64,000 nt of DNA from Wurfbainia villosa (GCA_025175895.1 CM046000.1:34756720-34820719); one strand, 5' to 3'; positions 12,538 through 24,426 are shown, counted from the stretch's first letter. The notes: generated by a model from the letters alone, not told the origin. Numbers and translations are program-made.

Positions 12538-13620
12538 ATCTTCCCCTTTTTGATCTATGGCAAACTTACACAAAGTTAAGGAAAAATATAATGTGGAAAA
12601 TGAGTAAATGTAAATGATGCACTCATTATAATCAATTCCCCCTTAACCTTAGGTGAGGTTAATCTTAAAAATTTTAAATTTTTGTTTAAATTTTGTTCTC
12701 CCCCTTAACTTGTGCTCTTCTCCCCCTTTTGCCATAAATAAAAAAATATTTGGGGTTGTATATAAAAAGTAGGGGTTTTTAACAAAAAGTAGCATGCATA
12801 AAGATTATCTAACATGAGTCCAAGCATATGTCTCGATTTACTTTGGTTCGAGATATAAGTCTTGAGACGAATTTGATTTTCAAAATACTTATAAAATTGG
12901 CTTTGAGTTTCAAAATACTTATACGCTAATAACTTTTGAAAATATATAACCCTTGGGGTTAGTTTGCTCTCCCCCTTAATCAAGTATATAAGGTACAGAA
13001 GAGTTAGGGGGCGCTAAACATTGACCTAGAAGGTTGTATATTTAGAGTTTTGTCCGAGTATAAGTGAAAATTCAAGCTCGATAATTTGAAAAATAGATAA
13101 CATTTTTGAAAAGATTATGTAAGTGAAATTGTTCCTTATTCATCTCACCCATTCTAAGTGTCTTAGAATTGGTTCACCTTATATGTTGTGTGAGATGATT
13201 CCAATTTTATCTTGATTAAATTTAATGATTTGAAACTGGTCAACCTTGCGTTAGATTTGGATTTGATCCTAAGCTCATCAAGTCCCCTTTTCAAGATCTT
13301 AGCTTCCAGGTCGTGACGAGGCACAGGGGCCTTCTTTGATCAGAAAAATGACCACTTCCTTAAACAAAGCCAATTTTGAAAAAATAGTAACTTGACTCAC
13401 CTAAGACCACTTCCTGGTCTAACTAGTCTAGGATACGACGAGGTAGCTTCAACTAGTTCCACTCGGTCAAGTGAACCGAACTAGATACGCCTTATCTAGC
13501 TCGAATACACGAAACTCCATTTTCTTAGCGTACTATCATCTCGCCGCATCCTGGTATTATGTTATCAAGCATTGATGAGTTCTAGTCCTATCTAACCATT
13601 TTTTTTAAAAAAATTTTAGG
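12538..13620 (-). other. Array D unit 2: 3' non-coding region after gag
   Basis: Near-copy of 8577-9643 with small indels. It contains no pol-derived motif. The minus-strand polypurine tract borders the middle LTR. Confidence 0.75.
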
Positions 13621-15321
13621 TTACCAATATACTATTTTGGTATTAGCTGCCCCTGGACCATTGAACCAATATGGTCTGGTAAAGTAATGAACTTGATCCT
13701 GGGGAATCCAAAACCTATTGGTCCTTATATCTGAGTTTAATAAATTTTTCGGGACCCACGCTTGGACTCGATGATGACTGCAGTTTACGATAGACATGTA
13801 TGATATATTCATAGTCTTTGAGCTATATCCGACTCTGACTCTGTTGTACACGGCTCTCTGAGTTCCAAGAAGTCAGTTAAGATTCTTGGACCCCATCGAT
13901 AACTTGTTAAATCGAGCTTCGAGCTCTTGGACTCGTCCATTCAAGAGAGAGTTCTCTTCTTCGAGTTTTTCAACACGAGTTGAATCCTCCTCTTGAACTT
14001 GACTAGTCGAGGAGTTTAGGGGTGTCTCTTGCTTGAGGGTTTCAACCTCCTCAACCAAGGACTCGACCCTAGACTCGGATTTAGCTAATTTCTTGGTTAG
14101 CAATTTAATTGTATTGTAAAGCGTATGAATTAGTGAGCGGCTAACCTTAATTTTCCCTTTTAGTCCAGCTTTGAGTTGCTTCTCGAAGTAGTCGTCGAGT
14201 TTGGAGTCGGTGTTGTAATTGGATTCAGATTCGGACTCTGACTCGGATTTAGCTAATTTCCTGGTTAGCAATTTAATTGTATTGTAAAGCGTATGAATTA
14301 GTGAGTGGATAACCTTAATTTTTTCTTTTAGTCCGGCTTTGAGTTGCTTCTCGAAGTAGTCCTCGAGTTCGGAGTCGGTGTTGTAATTGGATTCGGATTC
14401 GGACTTTGACTCGGACTCTTCGGGTCTTGCCATGCACACTATGCCGATGCCTTCTTCATTGTCCCATGTTGCATGAAAAGTCCTTTTTTTGATTTGATTT
14501 GAATTGTGCCCTCTTTTGGTTCTTTACTAGCCTCCTTTCCCTCCGAATAATCTTCCGCACTATGTTCACTATTGCTTCTACCTCATCGGATTCAGACTCT
14601 GATTTGTCTTCGGGTTCGAGTCCATCTCTTGCCTAGTAGGTGGCTTGCTTCTTTGTCCTTCAAGTAGAGCAATACCACTCTTTGCTCGGATTACGTTAGT
14701 CTGCTCGTGAAGTTCAAACTCGGAAAATAATTTGTCTAACCTAAGCTTCGAAAGGACCTTAGAGACATTGTAGGCATCGACCATGGATGCCCACAAGGTA
14801 GTCCTAGGAAATGAGTTAAGAACGTACCTTAGGAGGCCGCGGTTTTTGACCTTGTGTCCGATAGTGTGCAAGCCGTTGACAATGTCCTGGACACGGGCAT
14901 GTAGTTGCGACGTCATCTCGTGTTCCTGCATTCATATATTATATAACTTATTGAGAATGAGGTCGCGCTTACAAACCTTAGCTTCGTCGGTCCTTTCGTG
15001 TAATTCGACCAACTTTGTCCATAAGTCTTTGGCACTGATGAATGGGCCGACGCGATTAAGCTCCTCCTTGGACAAGCCGCATTGGAGGATTTGAGTTGCC
15101 TTGGCGTCGACTTCAACTCATCTTTTTGTAGCATTGGTCCATTGGTCATAATCCAAAGATTCACCCACTTTGTTAATCGAAAGTGTGAATCCCATTTGGA
15201 TTATGATCCACATTTCGATTTGGGTCTTAAGGAAGCACTCCATCTGACCCTTCCAATAACAGAAGTCATCTCCGTTGTAAAACGGAGGTCAGACGGTGCT
15301 AAAACCCTCGAGATGGGCCAT
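13621..15321 (-). pseudogene. SIRE-like gag, array D unit 2 (stops, 56-codon duplication)
   Basis: MAHLEGFSTV at 15321 meets an in-frame stop just before PPFYNG, and another stop follows TNATKR. LNRIGPFISAKD-type sequence is shifted. The QLHARVQDIVNGLHTIGHKV block (14578-14931) and the coiled-coil block (13873-14439) are open. The C-terminus with WVPKNLLNSDIRTNRFWIP ends at 13621. Like unit 1 it lacks the CCHC knuckle (about 14470-14560), so the loss came before duplication of the unit. It differs from unit 1 by an in-frame 168-bp duplication in the coiled-coil part. Confidence 0.85.
14083..14418 (-). repeat. 168-bp in-frame tandem duplication in D unit 2 gag
   Basis: Copies at 14083-14250 and 14251-14418 encode two rounds of SESESESNYNTDS, then DYFEKQLKAGLK, then HTLYNTIKLL. 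Unit 1 has one copy, so the duplication arose after the units separated. Being 56 codons long, it keeps the frame. Confidence 0.85.
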
Positions 15322-15539
15322 TGACACAAAAAGAGCAAGAAAATGAAGAGAGAAAAAAAGAAAACCTAGCAACGACACAAACGAGCGAAATGTACCAAGA
15401 CTCGCGTCTTGAATTAGTAGTGCGGGAGAAAAACTCAACGAATGAAAGAGCTTAAAAAAAAAATGAAATAAACAGAAATAAAAAAAAAAAATCTGTAGAA
15501 AATCTAGATAGGTGGTTTCACCAAATATTAGCTCCCCCG

Positions 15540-15551
15540 GCTCTGATACCA
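15540..15551 (-). other. Primer-binding site of D unit 2
   Basis: The minus strand reads TGGTATCAGAGC, a perfect initiator-Met type site, two bases from the end of LTR 3. Confidence 0.88.
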
Positions 15552-15553
15552 AT

Positions 15554-16675
15554 TGTTGGATCGAGCGGATCGCTAGGGGGGGTGAATAGCGATAAAAACT
15601 TTTGTTCGTTTCGATACTTGAATTACGCAGTGAAAAGAATAAAATAATATAAAAATAAAAAAGGCAAGAGGGTTTTTTACTTGGTTCATAGTCTATGGCT
15701 ACTACTCCAAGACCCTAGTGGTCTTGACCACGCACGGAGGGAAAATCACTAACGAACTCCTCCTCATTGAAGGTAGGAGTTAATCGAATACAAGAACCAC
15801 GAAAGGATCGAGATAGAGGGACACTCCCCCTCTTCTTGTTACGATAAAAGCACGATAATGAACTTAAGTACAGATTGAAACTATAAAAACACTTTTACTG
15901 ATAACTCGTTGATGAAGAAGACTGAGCTCTAGTCGTCGTGTCTGCAGCGCTTCATCGTAGGGATGTCGGAGAGTCATAGCGTATCAGAAGCACTTGGAGG
16001 GTTTTATAATTGATGAAAAACCCTTAGAGAAGCCCACCTTTTATAACTTTTGAGCCCCTCATCGAATGGGTCTTCAACCAATCAAAATTAGGCACAAAAC
16101 TCCTTGGAATGAGGGTGATAAGGGTTGACTCCTCGAAGCTGATCCTTGACCATCAGTCGACTAGTGGCCATCATCAGTCGACTGATGGCAACGCCAGTCG
16201 AGTCGCAACACTCAGCAGTCGACTGATTTAAGGTAGTCGAGTGGCTCTTGTGGGCAGTCGACTAATGCTTACTGAAATCACAAGTTAGCTTAATAAAACA
16301 TAATTTCTACGGCCGCCGACAGTCCGATCTCGACCTAGACCATCCATGAGATGTCTTTGGTCGGATCTATGCTTAAGACCATCCCCGAAAGGAGGATACA
16401 ACCTCACTTACACTCACACACACGAGCTTACCTAAATACTTACTTTGTAGCTCTTGCTTCTGACCTTCCACTCGATTCCTTCGGCTTCCTACTAAGTCAC
16501 TCGAGTGTCGCCCGACCACCGCGGCTTCCTCTGGGTGTCGCCAGCCTTCAACTTCTACTTTAGCACTTTTTCTACACACTCGATTAATCCCATGAGATAA
16601 AGATGTATTCTTAACTTTGTGTCTTTTGCCATAATCAAAACACAGGTTTGATCATCTGGTGCCCCTGCACCAACA
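15554..16675 (-). repeat. Array D LTR 3 (right)
   Basis: The LTR is 1122 bp, from TGTTGGATCGAGCGG to CACCAACA, and is followed directly by the TTATC duplication. A minus-strand TATA-like TTATAAAAGG is at 16037-16046. Palindromes CAGTCGACTG lie at 16175-16184 and 16216-16225, with one-base variants at 16154-16163 and 16255-16264. Confidence 0.92.
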
Positions 16676-16785
16676 TTATCGTGAAGTGGCCGCATCAAAC
16701 ATTATTTTGTTTGACCTTATGCAAAAGGCTGATTCGTTGCCATCAATCGACTGTTGCTCTTCATCAGTCAACTGATGTGCAACAG
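16676..16785 (-). repeat. Element E 3' LTR, second segment
   Basis: It begins with the right TTATC duplication and continues the E LTR after the D insertion. It contains degenerate palindromes (tcaatcgactgttg and cagtcaactg). It ends at 16785 with AACAG, the left duplication of the next solo LTR. Confidence 0.8.
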
Positions 16786-18616
16786 TGTTGGGTTTTTCCG
16801 AGCCGCAAAAACCGCTTTTTGCATTGCGGAAACCTCGGAATCCCCGGCCACGGATCCGTGCGAAGATATATTAAAATAAAACATGTATGTGCTTACTAAA
16901 AACCCTAGATCTACCTTAGATCTAAGAGGTGAGATCATTACCCTCGTAGCGACGCCCTTCACTTATCCCGCTCGTCCAAAAGTTTGCCGGAACTCGAGAG
17001 TGTCAAGTGCACACTCCTCTATTGGTATCCACACAAGCAATAGGTGGAGAAAGAGACAAACTTGAGTGTGCTAGCACTCCTAGAAGATCTCGGCAAGATG
17101 AGGAAGGAGAGGGAGAGCTTGAGAGGAAGAGCACCAAGGAAGAAGATGATGGAATGAGTAACTCACCAAAATGAATTCATCATCATAACCCCTAAAGTGG
17201 CCGACTTCATGGAAGGGGGGTTACATGCATGCATGTAACTCCCATGACCCTTGGTCTCCCTCATGATATGGCACCAATTGACCAAGTCAATGATGATGTG
17301 GAGCATCATCATTGGCCAGCCATGCCAAGTCATCATCATGACATGGCATTTGGTCAAGTCAAACTTGACCTTTCATCTTCCCTCTCAAGTCAAGTCAAAC
17401 TTGACCTCTAATCTTCCATGGTTTATCAAATCTAACCACTTGACTCAAGTCAATTTAATTTAATGAATCTCTATTCATTAATTTAAATTGATTTGATGAA
17501 TCAAATCTAAATTAGACTCATTCAACACTTGAATCAACTTGAGTCTAACTCAATTAGTCTAATTTAGATTACTCTTAATCCAATTTGGTTCATCCCATGA
17601 ACCTAATCCTCATGGTTCATCATATGAACCTAATCTCCATCTAATTGCTCTTATGTGTGTGACCCTATAGGTTCTTGTAACGTTGGTAATGTCCCTAAAC
17701 AGATTTAGGAACATAAGCAATGATCGGTATCTAACAACACATCATTGCTACCCAAGTTACAAGAATGTTGAGCTCCAACATCACCTTTATGACTATTAAT
17801 TGTGACTCTCACAATGTGTGACAATGTCCCTCTATCCTTGACATCTAGATTGACCAATCGAAGCATAGACCGTGTCATCCTCAGTACAATCTAAATCTTT
17901 ATCTCCAAGTAGACTCACTCTAATCAAATGAGCTCAATATCTCATATTGACTCATTTGGGCATGGCCATGCACTTCGTGGTCTCACGCTATCAAGAATAT
18001 CGATGTCACCCCCGTCATATAGGAGGGATAGATCCCATCTACATCACTCATATCCCTCCGCATAATTTGTTACATACCTAGTAATCGCCTTTATAGTCCA
18101 CCCATTTACGGGTGACGTTTGACGAAGCCAAAGTATGCAACTCCTTATGTAGGGAACCATGGTGACTTCAGGTCTAAGGACTAATAGTCATACTAATAGC
18201 CACATGAGAAAGTATATGACACTCATATAACGATCCATAATACTTTCTCATGGCGGGTCATTCAATATACATTCTCCAATGCATACCCATGTGTCAACTT
18301 GATATCTCATATCCATGACTTGTGAGATCAAGTCATCATGTTGACCTACATGCTAGTCTCTACGCATTAACATTATCCCTGAATGTTAATACTCGACTAG
18401 GAATGATTAAGAGTAGTGTTCTCTATATCATCTCATTATCGATTCAACCAATCGATTGATATATATAAGAACCTACTACTCAAGGACATTATTATATTTA
18501 TTTATTTGGCACCAATACAAGTAAATATAATAACCATGCCTTTATAAATAGGAATATGATACAATAAAATCCATACAACAATCATCACATGATTGGCTCT
18601 AGGGCTTTCACTAACA
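16786..18616 (-). mobile_element. Solo copia-type LTR nested in element E LTR
   Basis: The 1831-bp segment starts TGTTGGGTTTTTCCGAGCC and ends TTTCACTAACA. On the minus strand it reads TGTTAGTGAAAGCCCTAG to AACCCAACA, a typical plant copia LTR. It is flanked by AACAG (16781-16785) and AACAA (18617-18621), one transition apart. No internal region, primer site or second LTR accompanies it, so it is a solo LTR left by LTR-LTR recombination. No coding sequence is seen. Confidence 0.85.
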
Positions 18617-19077
18617 AACAATCGACTGCCAATAGTTAGCAGTCGACTGCCAGCCTGACCACTTCCCTGTAGTAAGAGGTTAGCACAGAAAATGATAAAT
18701 ATGATGGTTCCTTACCGTCTGATCTCGACATAGACCTTCCATGGGATGTCTTAGTCGGATCGTCACCTAATGACATCTCCGTACCAAGGACTCGACCTTA
18801 CTTACACTTACTCACACGAGCTTACCTCAAGCTTTACCTTTGTAGCTTTGCTTCCGATCTCTACCTAATTTTTTCGGCTCCCTCCGAAGTCCTCCCGGTG
18901 TCACCCGACCATCACAGTTTCTCGCCTCGGGATTCTTCGGGTGTCGCTGACCTTTGGCTTAGTTTAACCATTTCCTGCACACTTAATTCATCTCATAAGA
19001 TAACAATATGACCTTAACATTGGATCTTTGCCATAATCAAAACCTAGGTTCGATTATCTGGTGCCCCTGCACCAACA
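18617..19077 (-). repeat. Element E 3' LTR, third segment
   Basis: It continues the E LTR through the cagtcgactg palindrome (18640-18649) and the block with accttccatgggatgtctt that aligns with the D LTRs. It ends CACCAACA at 19077. With the first two segments it totals about 1.09 kb, the expected LTR size. Confidence 0.85.
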
Positions 19078-19471
19078 ATCTCTCCCTTTTTGATCTATGG
19101 CAAACCGACACAAAGTTAAGGGAAAAATTAAAGCATAAAACAAGTAGAGTAAATGATAAACGCCCTTTCAAAAACTCCCCCATAACCCTAGGTGAGTTTT
19201 GAAAGAGATAATTTGAATTTTTTTAAAATTAAATTTTTATTACTCCCCCTTAACTTTTGCTCTTCTCCCCCTTTTTTCATAAATCAAAAAAGGTGTTGGG
19301 GTTTTTATATAAAATAGGGGTTTGAAAACAACATGTGTCTAGAATTATTAAAGATAAATAAACTATGAGCCAAAGCATGTGTCTAGCAGTAGTTAGATAG
19401 ATTGGTTCGAGGTGTGCCCCTCTGCACCAATAATTTAAAGGTTTGTAATATAACCCTTAGGGTTAGTTTGT
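19078..19471 (-). other. Element E 3' non-coding region, left part
   Basis: The polypurine tract next to the LTR is followed by AT-rich sequence homologous to 8577-8995. It ends at TTTGT (19467-19471), the left target duplication of element G; the unbroken homologue at 8991-8995 reads TTTGC. The region resumes after 29655. Confidence 0.8.
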
Positions 19472-20804
19472 TGATGCGCACGAACGCGACCTCAAATCTC
19501 GCGATGGAGACCGTCGAGGACTCAAAGCACACGCTCACACTCAATGTCCGCAAGTGCACGAATGTCGTCAAGTAATAAAGATTATCGATCCCACAGGGAC
19601 TGAGATTCGAATACCAATATATTCAGTGGTTGTAATTGTTTGGACGTAACTCTAAGAGGTTTCGATTGGTGAGGGCTGTCGGTGGATTTTACTCTATACG
19701 GTGTCACACGGAGGAGGAAAGGAGTGTGCCAAGGTCTTCAAAGGTGATTCTAGGACTTCGGTTTCGCTTGTGCATCACAAAACAATGTTGTCAATTGCCA
19801 TTGTCTAGACATTTAGCTATGGTCTTGTGGAAGGGACATCATACACTCTCCCACAGAGCCGCCGCATCTATCGGGAGCTATCTCCACCTAAAAGGATGGG
19901 ATAGACGGTATGAGAATGCCAAATCAATCCCTACGGTGAACCGTTTCCGATTCCACTGCACCCTTCTACCCACAGTTATAGGAGATCAGGTTTACCCCTA
20001 GGTTCCTTATATAAAATCCCCTAAATCTTAGATACGAGGGTTGTCACTCCTCGTATCGCCTAAGCACAGTAGATAGAAAACCAAACACTTATAGATATAG
20101 TAAAAACAACTACCAATTGTCAAATCAAACTCAAAGGCAGAATTTAACATGAACTAACATTGTATGTGTACACAAGCTACTCCCTAATCATAGAATCGAA
20201 AGTACTACTCCATGTATATGAAGGAAGAATCACAAAGCATGTCTATGTTCGAATACATAAGGAATAAAACGCAGGAACAAAGAATTACAATGCTTTTGTG
20301 GCCTTCTCTCCCGCGTTGAAGTGCAAGGCGTGGACCTCCGACGACGTTCCTCCTCCCCATTGTGAGTTACTGAAGTTTTTTAGGGCTTCGGCATGCCATC
20401 CTAGCCATCGTGCTTCCCTCCTAGGGTTTGGGCAGAGCCATCCTTATATAGACATCGCCTCGGACCGCTGCAAAATCCAAAAAAAGCCCTGGTTGCGCAA
20501 ATATGGCGGGCCACCACACGACCGTATGCGGCCCTGGGGTGCTAATCTCGTCCATTGGGCACGACCGTGTGAATTCACATGCACTGGCCGTGTCCCACTC
20601 TGCGTCTAGCTATGAAATGTCCTTCTTTTGCTCCGAAAGCGCATCTTTTTCACCCGAAATGCTAACTTGCACACAAAAGTCCAACGAGCAGATCTCCGAA
20701 CCAGAAAATAGGAAATACGCACAAAATAGAGTAACATATGCATAAAATGTAACAAGATGTGAGCAAAAACTACTCCTAAAACCCTATATGTTTTGCTCAC
20801 ATCA
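19472..20804 (-). repeat. Element G 3' LTR
   Basis: The LTR is 1333 bp. On the plus strand it runs TGATGCGCACGAACGCGACC to TTTTGCTCACATCA. It is shorter than the 5' LTR by 76 bp, mostly because it has one copy of the gccgtgtgaatccacatg motif where the 5' LTR has three or four. No coding sequence is expected in it. Confidence 0.92.
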
Positions 20805-20818
20805 CTTCCCCCAGACTT
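20805..20818 (-). other. Polypurine tract of element G
   Basis: The minus strand reads AAGTCTGGGGGAAG directly before the 3' LTR start TGATGTGAGC. This is the standard position for plus-strand priming. Confidence 0.85.
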
Positions 20819-22107
20819 AAATCTTTGCTTGTCCTCAAGCAAACCTCAGTGACATGAAATTTTAAAAAGATATTGTTCCATAATTAGCATGTTAACTAAA
20901 TTTATCAAGTGGTATTTGCAATCAAAGTAAAATAAATATGTTCTAGAAATTCACTAAGTTAGCTCCTCGTGCTAGGCGAATCATTCTTAGGAGCTACCTA
21001 TTCCATGGTGAGTTAAGTCGTCATCCCATAGCTTTCCTAAGGTTTCTGACTCTTAGGCACTTACCTTCCTAAAGCGAGGATCGTTCCCTAGATCTAGCAT
21101 AAAGTCTCAAAGGCGTGCTCGGTATTGAGAGAAATTGGTAGGTATTTCCCCAGTAACCTAACTCGGTCTCAAAGGGCACCTAGCCATTTCCACCCACGAC
21201 AATTGTTTTTTTATCCCTCATAATCTTCTTCTTCTTTTTTTTTTCTTTTCTTTGTTTTCTTTTTCATCTCTTTTTTTTTCTCTCTTTTATTTCTCTTTTC
21301 TTTTCGGCTCACTAGGATTTTGATTTTTCCGAATGGGCTAACACAATTCGAGCATCTCCAGTAACTAAAATGCTAAACCTAGAGTCACCTATGGATTCCA
21401 AAGTACTAGACTACTGAGATGAATCATAACTTGTTATGTACTAGATTCTTCCTTTCAGAACGTTCGACATGTGTAAGTGTAAAAATAAAGCTAACCAGTG
21501 TAAGTTTAGAACATTCAATAGAGCGAATAAAATAAAATACCACGAGATAAATGAAGTTAAGCTACCTATGGGAATAACTCATGCAAGCAACTTTCAAAAA
21601 TACTACTGAGGTAGCTTTACAGATAATAAAAATTAAGTACTAAAAGAAACTCAACAACCCATGCATGAATAAATGAATGAAAATACCAGAAAAGGAACTA
21701 CTGCTAGGAAACAAAACAATATAAACTTTGGGGTCCCTCCCAGACTTAAATGAAAATATACCTCTAATATGATGGACGAGGTGGAATGTCTTGGAGCCTC
21801 GACATCTCTGGATCCTGGGAGAACCTGTTGCTGAGCCGCTGATGCCACATGTACATGTGGTTAATCTGGGAGATGGTGGATGCAACACTGCTCGGTGCTC
21901 CTCCTCCCTAGCCCACTGCGCCTGCTGGGCGTGCATGTGCTGCCGCATCTCCTTGCGGTAGGCGACTTGATTCTGGCGACGAACAACCTCCTCCTGGAAG
22001 TATATGTGGGCCTCATCGTCAGCCTGCTGGAAGTGCTCCTAGAATCCCTAGAACTCCACCTGCAGGTAGGCGCTCTGCTCCTCCCATCGTTGTCTCTGTG
22101 TCTGCTG
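20819..22107 (-). other. Element G 3' spacer between ORF-1-like gene and LTR
   Basis: Non-coding. It holds a pyrimidine-rich run (21220-21305), repeated ctttgagac-type phrases (21100-21200) and a second AAGTCTGGGAGGG purine block near 21735-21755. The same order of elements appears in the plus-strand remnant at 6200-6900. The 22000-22107 part is derived from the end of the upstream gene. Confidence 0.65.
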
Positions 22108-23280
22108 CTAAGTGTAAATGTCGTCGAGGCATGATCGGAACTCTAAGAAATCATAGGCCGACGTACTTGCATCCTGCTCAAAAGTAGAAAAAGATGGTGG
22201 TGTAGGTGCAAGCTCATGTTGGCGTGGACTAGGTGGGCTCCTATGCATGTGTGGACTAGAGGGAGAGTGATATAAAGGTGGAGAGATGGGCGCCGATGTG
22301 GATGGTCCCTCATGTGGAGGGGACTCCACTATTAGGTCCAAGCACCAGTTGGTGCGTATAGCTATGGTGGTACGATCTGGGTCGGGGAGCCTAAGGGCTG
22401 TCAAATTTTTTCTTATAAAGCATAAGGAGTCTCCTTCTCTCACAATCATTTTCATGGCCATGCACACTCCTAGGTCGATCCTAGGGCTCCCCTCTATACT
22501 CTCTAATGCTGTGTAATCATACCCCATCCTATGGCAAATGTGGTTAAGTAGGCCTCCCACATTAATATCTCCTCGTGCTGCTTTGCCCATCTTCACTAAG
22601 TGTCTGATGAAGTGGGACCCTACATCGATGCTACTCCTTTCTTGTAGCATATCCCATAGGCAAAGTAGCTTGCTAGCTCTAACTACACCGTCACTCTCCC
22701 CACGACCAAATACGGTACTGACCATGATGTGGTGGAGGTATCGAAAGATGGGATTTTGGAGGCACGACGCTTTGGCCCTAGATGGGTCATAAGCGTGCTC
22801 CCCCATTAACTCAGTCCAAGCTATACGAGAGTTATACCCAATAGGGGTTCTTCTCTCTTCCCCACTCGGCAAGCCAAAGCACGAGTTCCATTGGTGAAGG
22901 GTCCACTCATGCTCAATGTTAAAAAGCCTAAAAGTTATCCTACCCTCCTCGCTTTCTCTACCCGTTAAAACTTCTACCTCTAAGGAACTCAAAAATTCTA
23001 AAACTATCCTAGGGTAGGTTAGGTGCCTTATTCCCATAATCTCTTCCCACCCCATTTTAGCAAATAGGGTTTACATATCACCCAACAACCCTAAAGATTC
23101 TAGCAAATCTTCATCTAAGTACCTAGTAGCAGTGAGTTTACGAGTAGAGAGCATATTATATCTATCTCTATGTTCATTATTGCGAAAAAGAAGAGTGGGT
23201 AGGGTGTTACCCTCCTCCAGAGCTTGAGGGGCATCGACTCTCCTTGTTCGTCGCTTCGAGGCACCGGATCGGGGTGCCAC
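22108..23280 (-). pseudogene. ATHILA ORF-1-like protein, split by one in-frame stop
   Basis: The minus-strand frame starts MAPRSGASKRRTRRVDAP at 23280. It is interrupted by a single TAA (23071-23073) and continues in the same frame as TLFAKMGWEEIMGIRHLTYP for about 320 residues to 22108. The central part (FNIEHEWTLHQWNSCFGLPSGE, FRYLHHIMVSTVFGR, VNVGGLLNHI-like) resembles the Arabidopsis ATHILA ORF-1 / plant transposon family, whose role is unknown. The C-terminus is rich in Pro, Ser and His. I see no signal peptide or membrane segment, so it is not an envelope-type protein. It lies between protease and the 3' LTR, the normal position in Athila elements. Confidence 0.78.
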
Positions 23281-23907
23281 ATGCTTGGTCCTCCTTATCC
23301 TTGCTCCTTTTGGGTTCCTTAGAGGTTCAAAGTGCTTCTAGATGGTGGGGAGGACGAAATCACATGGCTAGGGCAAGAGCTTTCGAAGCACACGGCGCAA
23401 ATGGGGTGAAAATACACGGCTCACCCCTTTTAACCTCGCGTGCCATGGCCGTGTGAAAACACATGGCCAGGCCATGTGCGCCTCGGGTTGGTCAGACATG
23501 GCCATGGGAAAACACACGGCTAGGCCGTGTGTCCCTATTTTTCGCCCATTTATGCACCACGGTCCGAATTTTCTCATACACTTCGCCGTGTAGACTAATA
23601 TGGATTTCATTTTTGCCTATCAAAGTTCTTTTCTAGTCCTAACTCTAAATGAGATGGATATCAAAACCAAACAAATGCATGCAATGCAATCAAAAAGGGA
23701 AATCTAAAACTAAACTTGGGTTGCCTCCCAAGAAGAGCTTTGTTTAAGGTCGTTTAGCTCGACCACACTCCACTATCAACTCGGCTCTGGAGGTTCAGTG
23801 AACCTCCATTCATCCATCTTGGGATCTTCATCTGGAGGTTTTGGCTTCATTCTGTTAAATGTGAAGCCATCGAGGTAGGGAGCTCTGTGCTCCAAAAGGC
23901 TGAAGAG
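23281..23907 (-). other. Element G spacer: post-pol motif and ggccgtgtg repeats
   Basis: On the minus strand the block CTTGGGAGGCAACCCAAGTT (about 23710-23735) is the conserved Athila sequence that normally follows integrase; here it follows protease, marking the pol deletion. At 23360-23545 the motif catggccgtgtgaaaacaca and variants recur in both orientations, echoing the repeat in the LTR. Confidence 0.7.
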
Positions 23908-24426
23908 GATGATCTACCCATTTACCTCCAGGGAGATCTGGTGTGCCTTCACATCTATGCACGCCCCTATAGTCACTAGAAAAGGCCTTCCCAGAATGAT
24001 GGGATTCTGGGGATTGGGTACTGTGTCTAGTATCATGAAGTCTGTGGGTATCACAAAATCCTCAATCATCACAAGCACGCGTGGTAGCAGGCCAACGGGC
24101 TCCTTGACTGAATCATCCCCCATATGAATACAAAGATTCACTAGTTGCAGCCCACTCAGTCCCATCTTTAGATAGTATGCATAGAAATTCACACTGACTG
24201 ATGACCCCAAGTCGCATAGAGCTTCGTCGAAGCTCTCCCCATAAATTGAGCAGGGAATAACAAATTCACCTGGGTCCTCAAGCTGTAATGGAATCTTCTC
24301 TTCAAACTCAGCTTGGTCAGGTAGGGTGGTAATCATGGCTGCACACCCCTTGGCGAATTTGCTACTCTGCCCCACTCCTTCCTCTTTACTTTGATTCACC
24401 GGAGAGCTCTTCACAGGTTGTGACAC
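23908..24426 (-). pseudogene. Athila-type aspartic protease (end of gag-pro)
   Basis: About 170 residues are open, from MSQPVKSSPVNQ through FAKGCAAMITTLPDQ and PCSIYGESFDEALCDLGSS to MILDTVPNPQNPIILGRPFL. ALCDLGSS is the retropepsin active-site region; Athila proteases usually read DLGAS, so the catalytic Asp is kept. ILGRPFL is the flap-end signature. The frame runs to ISLEVNG near 23914 and stops before any RT. The protease would cleave the gag polyprotein. It is in a dead element because gag is interrupted upstream. Confidence 0.82.

Larger units (their letters stand above)
7460..16675 (-). mobile_element. SIRE-like gag-only array D: LTR-internal-LTR-internal-LTR
   Basis: Three LTRs of nearly equal length (7460-8576, 11416-12537, 15554-16675) alternate with two very similar internal regions (8577-11415 and 12538-15553), all in the same orientation with shared LTRs and no extra bases between units. 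The whole array is flanked by perfect 5-bp duplications TTATC at 7455-7459 and 16676-16680. There is no such duplication inside. The best reading is one insertion event followed by unequal crossover between LTRs that added an internal-plus-LTR unit. Both units carry only gag. Confidence 0.92.

Noticed and set aside
19636..20001. 121-residue open frame present in both G LTRs
   Set aside because: It lies wholly in LTR sequence antisense to the element and differs at many replacement sites between copies. No known family is recognisable, so it is probably chance.
22108..23280. Envelope-like gene in element G
   Set aside because: No signal peptide, membrane segment or cleavage site is visible. 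The sequence fits ATHILA ORF-1-type proteins instead.
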